From: Roseobacter weihaiensis
GTDB lineage: Bacteria > Pseudomonadota > Alphaproteobacteria > Rhodobacterales > Rhodobacteraceae
Length of the DNA: 64,000 bases
NCBI RefSeq assembly: GCF_020622345.1
Contig: NZ_JACNMO010000012.1
Location: 81,873 to 145,872, forward strand
Direction: 5' to 3'
Made by a program: the position numbers and the translations under genes. This document shows positions 47,787 through 57,173 of the stretch, in pieces (position 1 is the first letter of the stretch; every line of letters begins with the position of its first letter). Below the pieces are notes generated by a model. The model made no database searches. It was not told where the DNA came from and worked only from the letters and a program-made list of their open reading frames with translations.

Positions 47787-48794
47787 ATGAATGCACCGCT
47801 GATTGATCCGTTCGCCCGCGCCATTACCTATCTGCGCGTTTCCGTGACAGACCGTTGCGATTTCCGCTGCGTCTATTGCATGTCTGAAAACATGACCTTT
47901 CTGCCCAAGAAAGAACTGCTGACGCTGGAGGAGCTGGACCGCATGTGCTCCACCTTTGTGGGGCTCGGGGTTGAAAAGCTGCGCATCACCGGCGGCGAGC
48001 CTCTGGTGCGCAAGGGCATCCTGACCTTCTTTCAGAGCATGTCGCGCCATCTGGATGCAGGCACGCTGAAAGAGCTGACGCTGACCACCAATGGCAGCCA
48101 GCTCGAACGCTTTGCGCAGGATCTCTACGCGGCGGGGGTGCGGCGGGTGAATGTCTCGCTGGACACGCTGGACGAGACGAAGTTTGCCGATATCACCCGC
48201 TGGGGCCGCCTGCCGCAGGTGCTGCGCGGGATCGACGCGGCCCAGGACGCCGGGCTGCGGGTCAAGATCAATGCCGTGGCGCTGAAAGGTTTTAACGAAG
48301 CGGAGCTGCCCGACATCACCGAGTGGTGCGCCAGCCGTGACATCGACCTGACCTGGATCGAAGTCATGCCGATGGGCGACATCGGCAATGAAGACCGGCT
48401 GGGCCAGTACTGGTCGCTCAAGGATGTCCGCGCGCGCTACGCCGAGCATTACACCGTCACCGATCTTGCCGAACGCTCCGGCGGACCTGCGCGCTATGTG
48501 CGGCTCGAAGAGACCGGGCAGAAGATCGGGTTTATCACCCCGCTCAGCCATAACTTCTGCGAAAGCTGCAACCGCGTGCGCCTGACCTGCACCGGTGAAC
48601 TTTTCATGTGCCTTGGACAGGAAGATGCGGCGGATCTGCGGGCGCCCTTGCGCGCACACCCCGACGATGATGCCCCCCTGCAAGACGCCATCCGCGCGGC
48701 CATTGCACGCAAACCCAAGGGCCACGACTTTGATTATTCCCGCCAGCGTCTCGATGGGCAGATGCCCCGCCACATGAGCCATACGGGCGGCTAA
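47787..48794 (+). CDS. moaA: GTP 3',8-cyclase (molybdenum cofactor synthesis)
   Basis: A 335-residue radical SAM enzyme for the first step of molybdopterin synthesis. The N-terminal cluster ligands are Cys24, 28 and 31 (CDFRCVYC), and [12 protein letters not shown] is the SAM-binding region. The C-terminal cluster is in [12 protein letters not shown] with a further Cys (MCLG). The 71-bp leader is too short for a typical Moco riboswitch. It ends 8 nt before waaA. Confidence 0.97.
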   Translation: MNAPLIDPFARAITYLRVSVTDRCDFRCVYCMSENMTFLPKKELLTLEELDRMCSTFVGLGVEKLRITGGEPLVRKGILTFFQSMSRHLDAGTLKELTLTTNGSQLERFAQDLYAAGVRRVNVSLDTLDETKFADITRWGRLPQVLRGIDAAQDAGLRVKINAVALKGFNEAELPDITEWCASRDIDLTWIEVMPMGDIGNEDRLGQYWSLKDVRARYAEHYTVTDLAERSGGPARYVRLEETGQKIGFITPLSHNFCESCNRVRLTCTGELFMCLGQEDAADLRAPLRAHPDDDAPLQDAIRAAIARKPKGHDFDYSRQRLDGQMPRHMSHTGG

Positions 48795-48802
48795 CACGCG
48801 CT

Positions 48803-50098
48803 ATGCGCCCGCCCCTTCTCTATCACATCTATGTGGCCGCGACCGGGCTGCTGGTGCCTTTCTTTGCCTGGTTTGAGACCCGCAAGCTACGTGCGGCCGG
48901 GGTGCCCATCGTGCGGGCCCATGAAAAACTGGGGCATGCCACGGCGGCACGTCAAGGCACCGGCCCGCTGGTGTGGTTTCACGCCGCCTCGGTCGGTGAA
49001 AGCATGTCGGTGCTTTCCGTCATCACCAAGATGGGCGAACTCGTGCCGCGGGCGCGGTTTTTGATAACTTCGGGCACCGCGACCTCTGCCCAGATGGTCG
49101 CGGACCGCCTGCCGCCCCGCACCGTGCACCAGTTCGCGCCGCTGGATGCACCGGGGCCTGTGACAAGGTTTATCAAGCACTGGCGGCCGGACGCGGCGGT
49201 CTTTGTCGAAAGCGAGCTTTGGCCGCAGATGCTGCGCCGGACCAAACAGACCGGGGCCCGGATGGTGCTGGTCAATGCGCGTCTCAGCGCAACCTCGCGG
49301 CGCGCCTGGCAACGACGCCCCAAGACGGCGGCCTATGTGCTGGGCACCTTCGATCTGATCCTCACCCAGAACGATGAGATGGCACAGGCGATGGTGAACA
49401 TGCATGCGCCGGCGGACCGCGTCGCCCGCGGCATCAACCTCAAATCGCTCGCCAACCCGCTGGCCCAGGACCCCGCCGTTCTGGCGCAGGTGCGGACATC
49501 GCTGCAGGGCCGACCGGTCTGGATTGCCGCCTCCACCCACGCGGGCGAGGAAGAGATTATCCTGCGCGCCCATGCCAAACTGATGGAGACGACCCCCGAT
49601 CTGCTGCTCCTGCTGGCGCCGCGCCATCCCGACCGCAGCGCCGAGATTGCAAAACTGATCGAGCAGCAGGGGCTAAGCTGTGCCGTCCGCTCCAAGGGCG
49701 CACTGCCCGGACAGGAAGCGGTGTATCTGGCGGACACCTTGGGAGAGTTGGGCAATTGGTACGCGCTCTCAAAGATCATCTTTCTCGGCGGATCTCTCAA
49801 ACCTATCGGCGGGCACAACCCGTTTGAGGTGGCATTGGCCGGCGCAGGTGTCCTCTCAGGTCCTGAAGTCTTTAATTTCTCGGAGACCTACACAGAAATG
49901 CAAGAGGCCGGCGCGGTCCGGCTGGTGCAGGATGACACGAGCCTGCAGGCAACCGTCGCGGGACTGTTGCAGGACCCCGGCACGCTGGAGACCATGGCGC
50001 GCGCCGCCCGCGATTTTGTGCGCGGCAAATCTGCCCAACTCACGGTCATCGCCGAACGTCTGGTGCGGGCCCTGCATCTGGAGGACCGCCCCCGATGA
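48803..50098 (+). CDS. waaA: 3-deoxy-D-manno-octulosonic acid transferase
   Basis: A 431-residue membrane-associated GT30 enzyme that adds Kdo to lipid A precursor. Marks: VWFHAASVGESMSVL (near residue 55), TSGTATSAQMVADRLP, DAAVFVESELWPQML, and GGSLKPIGGHNPFEVA. An N-terminal hydrophobic helix (YHIYVAATGLLVPFFAW) anchors it. It overlaps the next glycosyltransferase by 4 nt. Confidence 0.96.
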   Translation: MRPPLLYHIYVAATGLLVPFFAWFETRKLRAAGVPIVRAHEKLGHATAARQGTGPLVWFHAASVGESMSVLSVITKMGELVPRARFLITSGTATSAQMVADRLPPRTVHQFAPLDAPGPVTRFIKHWRPDAAVFVESELWPQMLRRTKQTGARMVLVNARLSATSRRAWQRRPKTAAYVLGTFDLILTQNDEMAQAMVNMHAPADRVARGINLKSLANPLAQDPAVLAQVRTSLQGRPVWIAASTHAGEEEIILRAHAKLMETTPDLLLLLAPRHPDRSAEIAKLIEQQGLSCAVRSKGALPGQEAVYLADTLGELGNWYALSKIIFLGGSLKPIGGHNPFEVALAGAGVLSGPEVFNFSETYTEMQEAGAVRLVQDDTSLQATVAGLLQDPGTLETMARAARDFVRGKSAQLTVIAERLVRALHLEDRPR

Positions 50099-51168
50099 CA
50101 ACCCCGGCCGCACTCCCCGCCCTGCGCGAGATCGAGGTGATTGCCCCGAATTTCAAACGTCGCCACTCCGGCGTGACCTCGACGGTGCTGCGTCTGGTCC
50201 CGCTGCAGGCGCGCGATATCGCGATTGTCGCCAGCGGCCCCGATCTGCCGCCGGAGGTGCCAAATCTGCCCCCCGCCCGCCTGCTGTTTCTGCCGCGCCG
50301 GGGCCCGAAGGGGCCACGGGTCTGGCATGCGCGACGCAATGTGGAAATGGTGGCGGGACTGGCGCTCAGATCTCTGGCGCGCAAGGATTTGAAGCTGCTC
50401 TTTACCTCTGCCGCGCAGCGGCGGCACACCGGCTTCACCCGCTGGCTGATCCGGCAGATGGACGCGGTGATCGCAACGTCTGCCAAATCCGCAAGCTATC
50501 TGGAACGGGGGGCGACCGTGATCCATCACGGCGTGGATTGTGTGCAGTTCAGCCCCGTGCAAGACCGCGCTGCCTTGAGAAAGACACTTGATTTGCCGGT
50601 TGAGGGGCCGCTGGTCGGCTGCTTTGGCCGGATCCGGCACCAAAAAGGCAACGATCTCTTTGTCAAAGCGATGATCCGCGTCTTTCGAGACCTGCCCGAT
50701 GGCAAGGCTCTGGTGATGGGGCGTGCCACCGACGAGCACAGGGGGTTTTTGCAAGCTCTGAAGGATGAGGTAACCGCCGCAGGTCTCAAGGACCGGATCC
50801 TGTTTCGCGACGAGGTGCCGATTGCGCAGCTTGCCGTCCATTTCCAGGCGCTTGATCTTTATATTGCGCCGCAACGCTGGGAGGGGTTTGGCCTAACCCC
50901 GTTGGAGGCCATGGCCTGTGGTGCCCCGGTTGTCGCCACCAAAGTCGGCGCGTTTGAGGAGTTGGTTGTGGAGGATGAGACGGGGTACCTTGTGGAGATC
51001 GAAGATCTGGAAGCCTTAACGGCAGCCGCACGCCGACTGCTGTCCGACGCCGAGCAGCGTGCGGCCTTTGGGCAGGCCGCCCGCACCCATGTCGAACAGA
51101 ATTTCTCTCTCAAAAAAGAGGCAGCCTCTATTATCTCTATATACCAGAGACTTCTGGGTGCATCTTAA
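50095..51168 (+). CDS. GT4 family glycosyltransferase, LPS core (LpcC-like)
   Basis: A 357-residue GT-B enzyme. VGCFGRIRHQKGNDLFV marks the second Rossmann domain, and EGFGLTPLEAMACGAPVVAT carries the EX7E donor-binding motif. Coupling to waaA by an ATGA overlap points to the next step in core assembly, probably mannosyl transfer onto Kdo as by LpcC of rhizobia; the sugar is an inference. It ends 9 nt from the convergent M20 gene stop. Confidence 0.9.
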   Translation: MTTPAALPALREIEVIAPNFKRRHSGVTSTVLRLVPLQARDIAIVASGPDLPPEVPNLPPARLLFLPRRGPKGPRVWHARRNVEMVAGLALRSLARKDLKLLFTSAAQRRHTGFTRWLIRQMDAVIATSAKSASYLERGATVIHHGVDCVQFSPVQDRAALRKTLDLPVEGPLVGCFGRIRHQKGNDLFVKAMIRVFRDLPDGKALVMGRATDEHRGFLQALKDEVTAAGLKDRILFRDEVPIAQLAVHFQALDLYIAPQRWEGFGLTPLEAMACGAPVVATKVGAFEELVVEDETGYLVEIEDLEALTAAARRLLSDAEQRAAFGQAARTHVEQNFSLKKEAASIISIYQRLLGAS

Positions 51169-51177
51169 AGCTGTATA

Positions 51178-52341
51178 TCAAGCAGCCGGCATGCGCTGTT
51201 CGACAATCTCCGCCCACCAGCTACAGCCCGCCGGGATCGCTTCATCATCGAAGTTGTATTTGGGATGGTGCAGAGCCGCACTGGGGCCATTGCCCATCAG
51301 AATATAGGCGCCGGGCCGTTCTTCGAGCATGAAAGAGAAATCCTCGCCCCCCATGACCAGATCGGCGGGGGCGCAATCGCCCGACACCGTTCTGGCGACG
51401 GATGCAGCAAAATCCGTCTGCACCTCGTGGTTCACCGTGACCGGGTAGTTGCGCATGTAATTGAGCTTTGCCACCGCACCAAAACTCTCAGCGACGCCTT
51501 CGACCAGTTTTGTCATCCGGGCTTCGGCCATGTCGCGCATCTCGGCGCTCATGGTGCGCACGGTGCCTTTCATCAGAACTTTCTGCGGGATCACGTTGAA
51601 GGCCTGTGACGAGGTCTCGAACCCTGTTACCGACACCACCACCTGATCCACGGGGTCTGCATTCCGGCTGGCAATCGTTTGCAGCGCCAGGACGATATGG
51701 CTGGCCACAACGGTGCTGTCGATCGTCTCATTCGGCTTGGCGGCATGCCCCCCCTTGCCCTCAACCTCGATCTCGAAAAGATCGGTTGCGGCAAAGAAGG
51801 CACCGGGGCGGATGGCAAACTGCCCCACCTCAAGGCCGGGCCAGTTGTGCATGCCGTAAACCTCCTGAATGCCGAAGCGGTCCATCATGCCGTCCTCGCA
51901 CATCTCGCGCCCGCCGCCGCCGCCTTCTTCGGCGGGTTGGAAAATCACCACCACCCGACCGTCAAAGTTGCGCGTCTCGCACAGGTATTTGGCGGCCCCC
52001 AGCAGCATCGCCGTGTGGCCATCATGACCGCAGGCATGCATCTGGCCGGGTGTTTTCGAGGCATAGGCCACCCCGGTCTCTTCGGGGATCGGCAGCGCAT
52101 CCATATCCGCACGCAGTCCCACGACCTTGCCCGAGGTATCGCTTTTGCCTTTGATGACCCCGATAACACCTGTCCGCCCGATCCCGGTTACCACCTCATC
52201 ACAGCCAAAGGCGCTCAGCTTTTCAGCGACAATCCCGGATGTCCGATGGGTGTCGAACAGGACCTCGGGATGGGCATGCAAGTCCTGACGCCATGCGGCG
52301 ATTTCAGGCTGAAGCTCGGCAAAACGGTTTTTGATCGGCAT
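51178..52341 (-). CDS. M20 family amidohydrolase (hippurate hydrolase-like)
   Basis: A 387-residue metallopeptidase that removes acyl groups from N-acyl amino acids. Metal-binding motifs: GLRADMDALPIPEETG, MHACGHDGHTAMLLGAA (Cys and His ligands) and PAEEGGGGGREM, with the C-terminal MGGEDFSFMLEERPGAY. In context it may hydrolyse an imported N-acyl compound. It starts 162 nt after the DAO gene; that gap holds the 10-bp palindrome ATGATATCAT (52458-52467) of unknown use. Confidence 0.93.
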   Translation of the reverse strand: MPIKNRFAELQPEIAAWRQDLHAHPEVLFDTHRTSGIVAEKLSAFGCDEVVTGIGRTGVIGVIKGKSDTSGKVVGLRADMDALPIPEETGVAYASKTPGQMHACGHDGHTAMLLGAAKYLCETRNFDGRVVVIFQPAEEGGGGGREMCEDGMMDRFGIQEVYGMHNWPGLEVGQFAIRPGAFFAATDLFEIEVEGKGGHAAKPNETIDSTVVASHIVLALQTIASRNADPVDQVVVSVTGFETSSQAFNVIPQKVLMKGTVRTMSAEMRDMAEARMTKLVEGVAESFGAVAKLNYMRNYPVTVNHEVQTDFAASVARTVSGDCAPADLVMGGEDFSFMLEERPGAYILMGNGPSAALHHPKYNFDDEAIPAGCSWWAEIVEQRMPAA

Positions 52342-52503
52342 AGAAACTGGTCTCCTGAGGGTCTTTATCGGTGCTGCGGCAGCAAAGTTGGATGCAGCTG
52401 ATGACGGTGGTCTATGGAAGGCCCGTTGCGGGGGGCGATGCAGCCACCCAAATGGTCATGATATCATAGGGCACACAACCTCAGGCGCAAGGCACCTGCG
52501 CTG

Positions 52504-53850
52504 TCACAACGCAGGACCAAGTGTGACCGGGCTGCCATCCGAAAACCGGTTCAGGCGAAAGCGCGACAGATCGTGCCCCGGTGCCTGCCCCGTCGCCAGA
52601 TCTGCCAGAATGCGGCCGATCGCCGGGCCGATGCCAAAGCCATGACCGCTCATGCCGGTCCCGATGGTGAGCCCCGGCAGGGCCGCCACACGGTCCACCA
52701 CAGGCACAAGATCGGGCATCGTGTCGATCATGCCCGCCCAGGCGCTGATGAAGTCGAAAGGCGGCAAACCGGGGAAGAGCGCTGAAAAAATGCTTTTCAG
52801 CTCCTGAAGCTTACGTGCATTCGGGGTGGGGTCGAGCACCCGCATGGTCTCGAACGGGCTTTGCATGTCGCCGTCCCAGCGCCGCGGTGTGGACCAGGCG
52901 TCCGGGTATCCTTTTGGCGCGCGCGGGAAAAACCGCGTCTTGAAGGGATCCGCCCGCAGTTGGGTGAGATACTTTGGCAGAGCCCTGAACGCGCTGGGGC
53001 CGACAAAGAGCTCGTGAAAGCCGCCCGGCGCGAGCGAATATCCGCCGTCCATGCGCGCGCGAAACGCAATCCGGTCGTCCGCCGCCCCGCCGGAATAGAC
53101 CACCGGCAAGGGCGTGGTGGCAGCCACCGTTGCCCGCACCGAGAGTTGCGGCAGCCTGATGCTCTGGTTGGCCAGAAAGAGCGAGGACCACGCCCCGCCT
53201 GCCAGGACAACCTCTGACGTGGCAACCCGGCCTTGTTCGGTCACAACCCCGGTCACATACCCTGCCCCGACATCCAGACAGCGCACGGCGCAGTTTTCCA
53301 CGATCTGCGCGCCTTCGCGGGCGGCGATCCCGGCCAGTGCGGGCACCGCAACCCAGGGCTCGGCGCGCATGTCCGAGGCGGTATGAAGCGCGCCCGCGTA
53401 AGTGCGCGACAGGCCAGGGATCAGATCGGCGGTCTCTGCCGCTGTCAAAAGCCGCGTCTCAATTCCGAGATCCTCGGCATGGGGCAACCAAGCCGCATAA
53501 CGCTCGAGAGCGGCCTGATCCGGGGCCAGATAGGTCACACCGCCCTGGGTCAGCCCGATATCCACATTCGTCTGCCCCGCCAGTTCTCGCCAAAGCGTAT
53601 TGGCCTCCTTCATGATCGGCAATTCGTCCGGGTCACGGCCCTGCTGGCGGATCCAGCCCCAGTTGCGGCTCGATTGTTCGGCCGCGATGCGCCCCTTTTC
53701 CAGCAAGACCGTGCGATGCCCGGCGCGCGCCAGAAACAAGGCGGTCGAGACCCCGATGACCCCGCCGCCGATGACCACAACGTCGGCACGGTCGGGCAAG
53801 GGTGCAGCAAAGGTGATCGGGCTGGTCGTCGAGATCGGAAAATCAGGCAT
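52504..53850 (-). CDS. FAD-dependent oxidoreductase of the DAO family
   Basis: A 448-residue flavoenzyme. The Rossmann motif VVVIGGGVIGVSTALFLARA begins near residue 24 and is followed by SSRNWGWIRQQGRD, typical of glycine/D-amino acid/sarcosine-type oxidases and opine oxidase subunits. The C-terminal part GMIDTMPDLVPV and TGMSGHGFGIGPAIG also fit. Probably oxidises an N-substituted amino acid. The start at 53850 (MPDFPIST) is chosen over a TTG 30 nt upstream. It lies 39 nt after argE. Confidence 0.9.
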   Translation of the reverse strand: MPDFPISTTSPITFAAPLPDRADVVVIGGGVIGVSTALFLARAGHRTVLLEKGRIAAEQSSRNWGWIRQQGRDPDELPIMKEANTLWRELAGQTNVDIGLTQGGVTYLAPDQAALERYAAWLPHAEDLGIETRLLTAAETADLIPGLSRTYAGALHTASDMRAEPWVAVPALAGIAAREGAQIVENCAVRCLDVGAGYVTGVVTEQGRVATSEVVLAGGAWSSLFLANQSIRLPQLSVRATVAATTPLPVVYSGGAADDRIAFRARMDGGYSLAPGGFHELFVGPSAFRALPKYLTQLRADPFKTRFFPRAPKGYPDAWSTPRRWDGDMQSPFETMRVLDPTPNARKLQELKSIFSALFPGLPPFDFISAWAGMIDTMPDLVPVVDRVAALPGLTIGTGMSGHGFGIGPAIGRILADLATGQAPGHDLSRFRLNRFSDGSPVTLGPAL

Positions 53851-53889
53851 CCCGACCGCCCTGCACCCGCAGCCGGTCAAGGCAGGGGA

Positions 53890-55053
53890 TCAAGCGCATA
53901 GCCGTGCCACCAAGCGCTGCATAAAGCCATGCCCGGCCTCGAACTGGGCCTTGCTGATGTATTCATTGGGCTGGTGGGCCTGGGCGATATCGCCGGGGCC
54001 ACAAATTACCGCGGAATACCCCGCCTCCTGGAACTGCCCCGCCTCTGTGGCGTAGCTGACCACGTGAACAGCGTTGTCGCCGGTCAGGCTGCGGACCAGC
54101 GCCTCTGCCGCGCCCTCGACTTCGGGGGCCAGCGCGGGGACATCAAAACGCTCGCTGATCTCGATCCGTGTCTCGGGGACAACCGCCTGCATCAGCGCCT
54201 GCACCTGCGCCACTTTTTCGCGGTAACGCGCCTCCCACTCTGCTTTTTCTTCGCCGGGCACAACGCGGAAATCCATCGCAAAGCGGCAGTCCTTGGCGGT
54301 GATGTTGTGGGCTGTGCCGCCTTCGATCACGCCCACATGCGCGGTCGTGTAGGGCGGGTCAAAGGCCGCTGCCAGCGGCCCCGGCGGGGCCGAGCGGTTG
54401 GCCGCATTGACCTCATTGGCCCAGTCGATCAGCTTGGCACCGTACATGATCGCATTCACCCCGCGATCCAAAAGCGAGCTATGCACCTCGAACCCGCGCA
54501 CATGGGTGTCGAACCCGGTGCCGCCCTTGTGCCCGGACACCGCCTGCATCATCGAGGGCTCGCCCACGATGACAGCCGCGCCCTTGGGCAGAACCGGTTG
54601 CATTGCCGCGATCATGGGTGGCGCGCCGGTGCAGCCGATCTCTTCGTCAAAGCTCAGCGCGATTTGCAACGGACGGCTGAGACCGCTGTACTTTGCCTCA
54701 ACCAGCGCCCAGATCGCCAGCGCGTCAAACCCCTTCATATCGCAGGTGCCGCGCCCATAGTATTTGCCGTTCCTTTCGGTGACTTCAAAAGGATCACTGT
54801 CCCAGGGTTGGCCGTCCACCGGCACGACGTCCGTATGGCCCGACAGAACAATCGCTCCCTCTTCCCAAGGGCCGACATGGGCAAAGAGCGCGGCTTTCGG
54901 CTGGTCGGGATGCAGATGGCGATGTGCTGTGATCCCGTGGCTGGCCAGATACGCCTCCACCCAATCGATCAGCGGCAGATTGGTGTCCCGGCTGACGGTC
55001 GGAAAGGCCACAAGGTGCCGCATGATCTCCAGCGGCGGCAGACGCCCGGTCAT
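53890..55053 (-). CDS. argE: Acetylornithine deacetylase (ArgE family)
   Basis: A 387-residue M20 enzyme. SGHTDVVPVDGQPW (metal ligands), GRGTCDMKGFDALAIW, SFDEEIGCTGA (catalytic Glu pair) and the C-terminal CGPGDIAQAHQPNEYI are close to ArgE. It removes the acetyl group from N-acetylornithine, though location next to a peptide-type transporter and two catabolic enzymes suggests it may act on another imported N-acyl amino acid. It starts 4 nt after the ABC ATPase. Confidence 0.88.
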   Translation of the reverse strand: MTGRLPPLEIMRHLVAFPTVSRDTNLPLIDWVEAYLASHGITAHRHLHPDQPKAALFAHVGPWEEGAIVLSGHTDVVPVDGQPWDSDPFEVTERNGKYYGRGTCDMKGFDALAIWALVEAKYSGLSRPLQIALSFDEEIGCTGAPPMIAAMQPVLPKGAAVIVGEPSMMQAVSGHKGGTGFDTHVRGFEVHSSLLDRGVNAIMYGAKLIDWANEVNAANRSAPPGPLAAAFDPPYTTAHVGVIEGGTAHNITAKDCRFAMDFRVVPGEEKAEWEARYREKVAQVQALMQAVVPETRIEISERFDVPALAPEVEGAAEALVRSLTGDNAVHVVSYATEAGQFQEAGYSAVICGPGDIAQAHQPNEYISKAQFEAGHGFMQRLVARLCA

Positions 55054-55057
55054 CGGG

Positions 55058-56902
55058 TCAGTACCCGCTGTCGGTCTGCAGGATCATGTGACCCGGTGCC
55101 ACCTCGCGATAGACCGATGGCTCGGGCACGTGGTCCGCGGGGTGGATCGGTGACGGGATCGGCTTGAAATTCAACTCGCTTTCATCCTTGCGCTGGTGCG
55201 GATCGGCGATGGGGACGGCTTTCATCAGCGCCTGCGTATAGGGGTGCTGCGGGTTCTCAAACACGCTGGCGCGCGGCCCCAGCTCGACAATGCGACCCAG
55301 ATACATCACGCCCACGTGGTGGCTGACGCGTTCGACCACGGCCATGTCGTGGCTGATAAAGAGGTAAGAGATGCCAAGCTCCGCCTGCAGTTCCATCATC
55401 AGGTTCAGCACCTGCGCCTGCACCGACACATCGAGCGCCGAGACGGCCTCGTCCGCGATGATAAGCTTGGGGTTGAGCGCGAGGGCGCGTGCAATGGCCA
55501 CGCGTTGGCGCTGGCCACCGGACAGCTCATGCGGAAAGCGGCGCATGAAGCTGCGCGGCAGTTCGACCCGGTCAAAAAGCATGCCCACCCGCTCCTGCAC
55601 CGCCGCACCTTTGAGCGTGCCGAAGTTATGGATCGGCTCGGCCACCTGATCGGAGAGCTGCATCTGCGGATTCAACGAGGCAAAGGGGTCCTGAAAGATC
55701 ATCTGCATATCAAGCCGCGCCTTGCGCAACCCGCCTTGATCCAGCGCCATGATGTCCTTGTCGCCCAACCTGATCTCGCCCGAGAGCGGATCGACCAGCC
55801 GCAGGATCGACCGCCCGGCCGAGGACTTACCGCAACCGGATTCGCCCACGAGGCTGAGCGTCTGGCCCTTGTTGATGGTAAAGGACAAATCCTCCACCGC
55901 ATGCACATTGGCCACCGTGCGGCGGAAAAACCCGCCTTTGACCGGAAAACGGGTGGTGAGGTTTTTCACGCTCAGCAGCACTTCATCGGTGCCGGGGATG
56001 GGTTTGATCTCAGCGTCTTCGCGGCCCAGAAGCTTCATGGGTTCCGGATAAGGCTTGCCGCGCATCTCTCCCAGCTTGGGCACAGCGGCCAGCAAGGCCT
56101 TGGTATAGGGGTGCTGAGGGTTCTCGAATATCTCGGTAACCGGGCCCTCTTCGACCTTGTTGCCACGGAACATCACAACGACCCGGTCGGCCATCTGCGC
56201 CACCACCGCCATGTCGTGGGTGATGAACATCACCGCCGTGCCGGTTTCGCGCTTGAGCCGATCCATCAGCGCCAGGATTTCCGCCTGAATGGTCACGTCC
56301 AGCGCTGTTGTGGGCTCGTCGGCGATCAGCAGGCGCGGCTTGCAGGCGAGCGCCATGGCGATCACGACCCGCTGGCGCATGCCCCCCGACAGCTCATGCG
56401 GGTACTGCGTCAGGCGCCGCTCGGGCTCAGGGATACGCACCTCGCGCAAGAGCTCCAGCGCGCGCGCCGTGGCCTCCGACTTGCCGAGGTTTTTGTGCAG
56501 CCTCAGCCCTTCGGTCAGTTGCCTGCCCACCGTGAACACCGGGTTCAGCGCCGTCATCGGCTCCTGAAAGATCATGCCGATTTCATTACCGCGGATCGAG
56601 CGCATCAGCTCCGGATCCGTGCGGGCCAGATCGACATCCGGCGCATCCGGACGGTCAAACATCAACTGACCCGACGTAATCTCGCCACCGCCGAACTCAA
56701 CCAGCCGCATGAGCGACAGCGAGGACACTGATTTGCCCGATCCGCTTTCGCCGACGACGCAGACCGTTTCGCCGGGATTGATGTCAAACGACACGTCCTC
56801 GACCCCCACGACGGGCCCATCCTTGGTCTGGAATTCAACGCGCAAGCCCTTGATTTGTGCGATTGGATGAGTGGCCTGTGTTTGTGGTCCCTGGTCTAGC
56901 AT
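55058..56902 (-). CDS. Peptide/opine-type ABC transporter, fused dual ATPase
   Basis: A 614-residue protein with two ABC domains. The first has Walker [11 protein letters not shown], signature LSGGMRQRV and Walker [13 protein letters not shown]; the second has [20 protein letters not shown] and [12 protein letters not shown]. This DppD-DppF fusion layout occurs in GsiA-like systems. It faces the substrate-binding protein and permease genes across 271 bp (56903-57173) and is followed by argE, DAO and M20. Confidence 0.96.
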   Translation of the reverse strand: MLDQGPQTQATHPIAQIKGLRVEFQTKDGPVVGVEDVSFDINPGETVCVVGESGSGKSVSSLSLMRLVEFGGGEITSGQLMFDRPDAPDVDLARTDPELMRSIRGNEIGMIFQEPMTALNPVFTVGRQLTEGLRLHKNLGKSEATARALELLREVRIPEPERRLTQYPHELSGGMRQRVVIAMALACKPRLLIADEPTTALDVTIQAEILALMDRLKRETGTAVMFITHDMAVVAQMADRVVVMFRGNKVEEGPVTEIFENPQHPYTKALLAAVPKLGEMRGKPYPEPMKLLGREDAEIKPIPGTDEVLLSVKNLTTRFPVKGGFFRRTVANVHAVEDLSFTINKGQTLSLVGESGCGKSSAGRSILRLVDPLSGEIRLGDKDIMALDQGGLRKARLDMQMIFQDPFASLNPQMQLSDQVAEPIHNFGTLKGAAVQERVGMLFDRVELPRSFMRRFPHELSGGQRQRVAIARALALNPKLIIADEAVSALDVSVQAQVLNLMMELQAELGISYLFISHDMAVVERVSHHVGVMYLGRIVELGPRASVFENPQHPYTQALMKAVPIADPHQRKDESELNFKPIPSPIHPADHVPEPSVYREVAPGHMILQTDSGY

Positions 56903-57173
56903 ATGCGCCCCTGCTGCTGTTAAATCGACGCTAAGACCAACAAAGCACCCCTGTCAAACCCAAGCGTGCCGTTTCACCCCCCTGCACAATCTCAAGGCTT
57001 GCAATTTCTACAAAACATGCTTCGATGAAGACCAGCGTCCGGGGTAGGCGTAAATCTGCAATGTCGACATGAATTGCGTTGCAGGTCTTGATCCCGCCCT
57101 CTCGCCCTGACAAGCCGCCCCGGTAAGTGCGGCAGATAAAAACGGCACCCAAATGTCCAACATGGAGTACAAC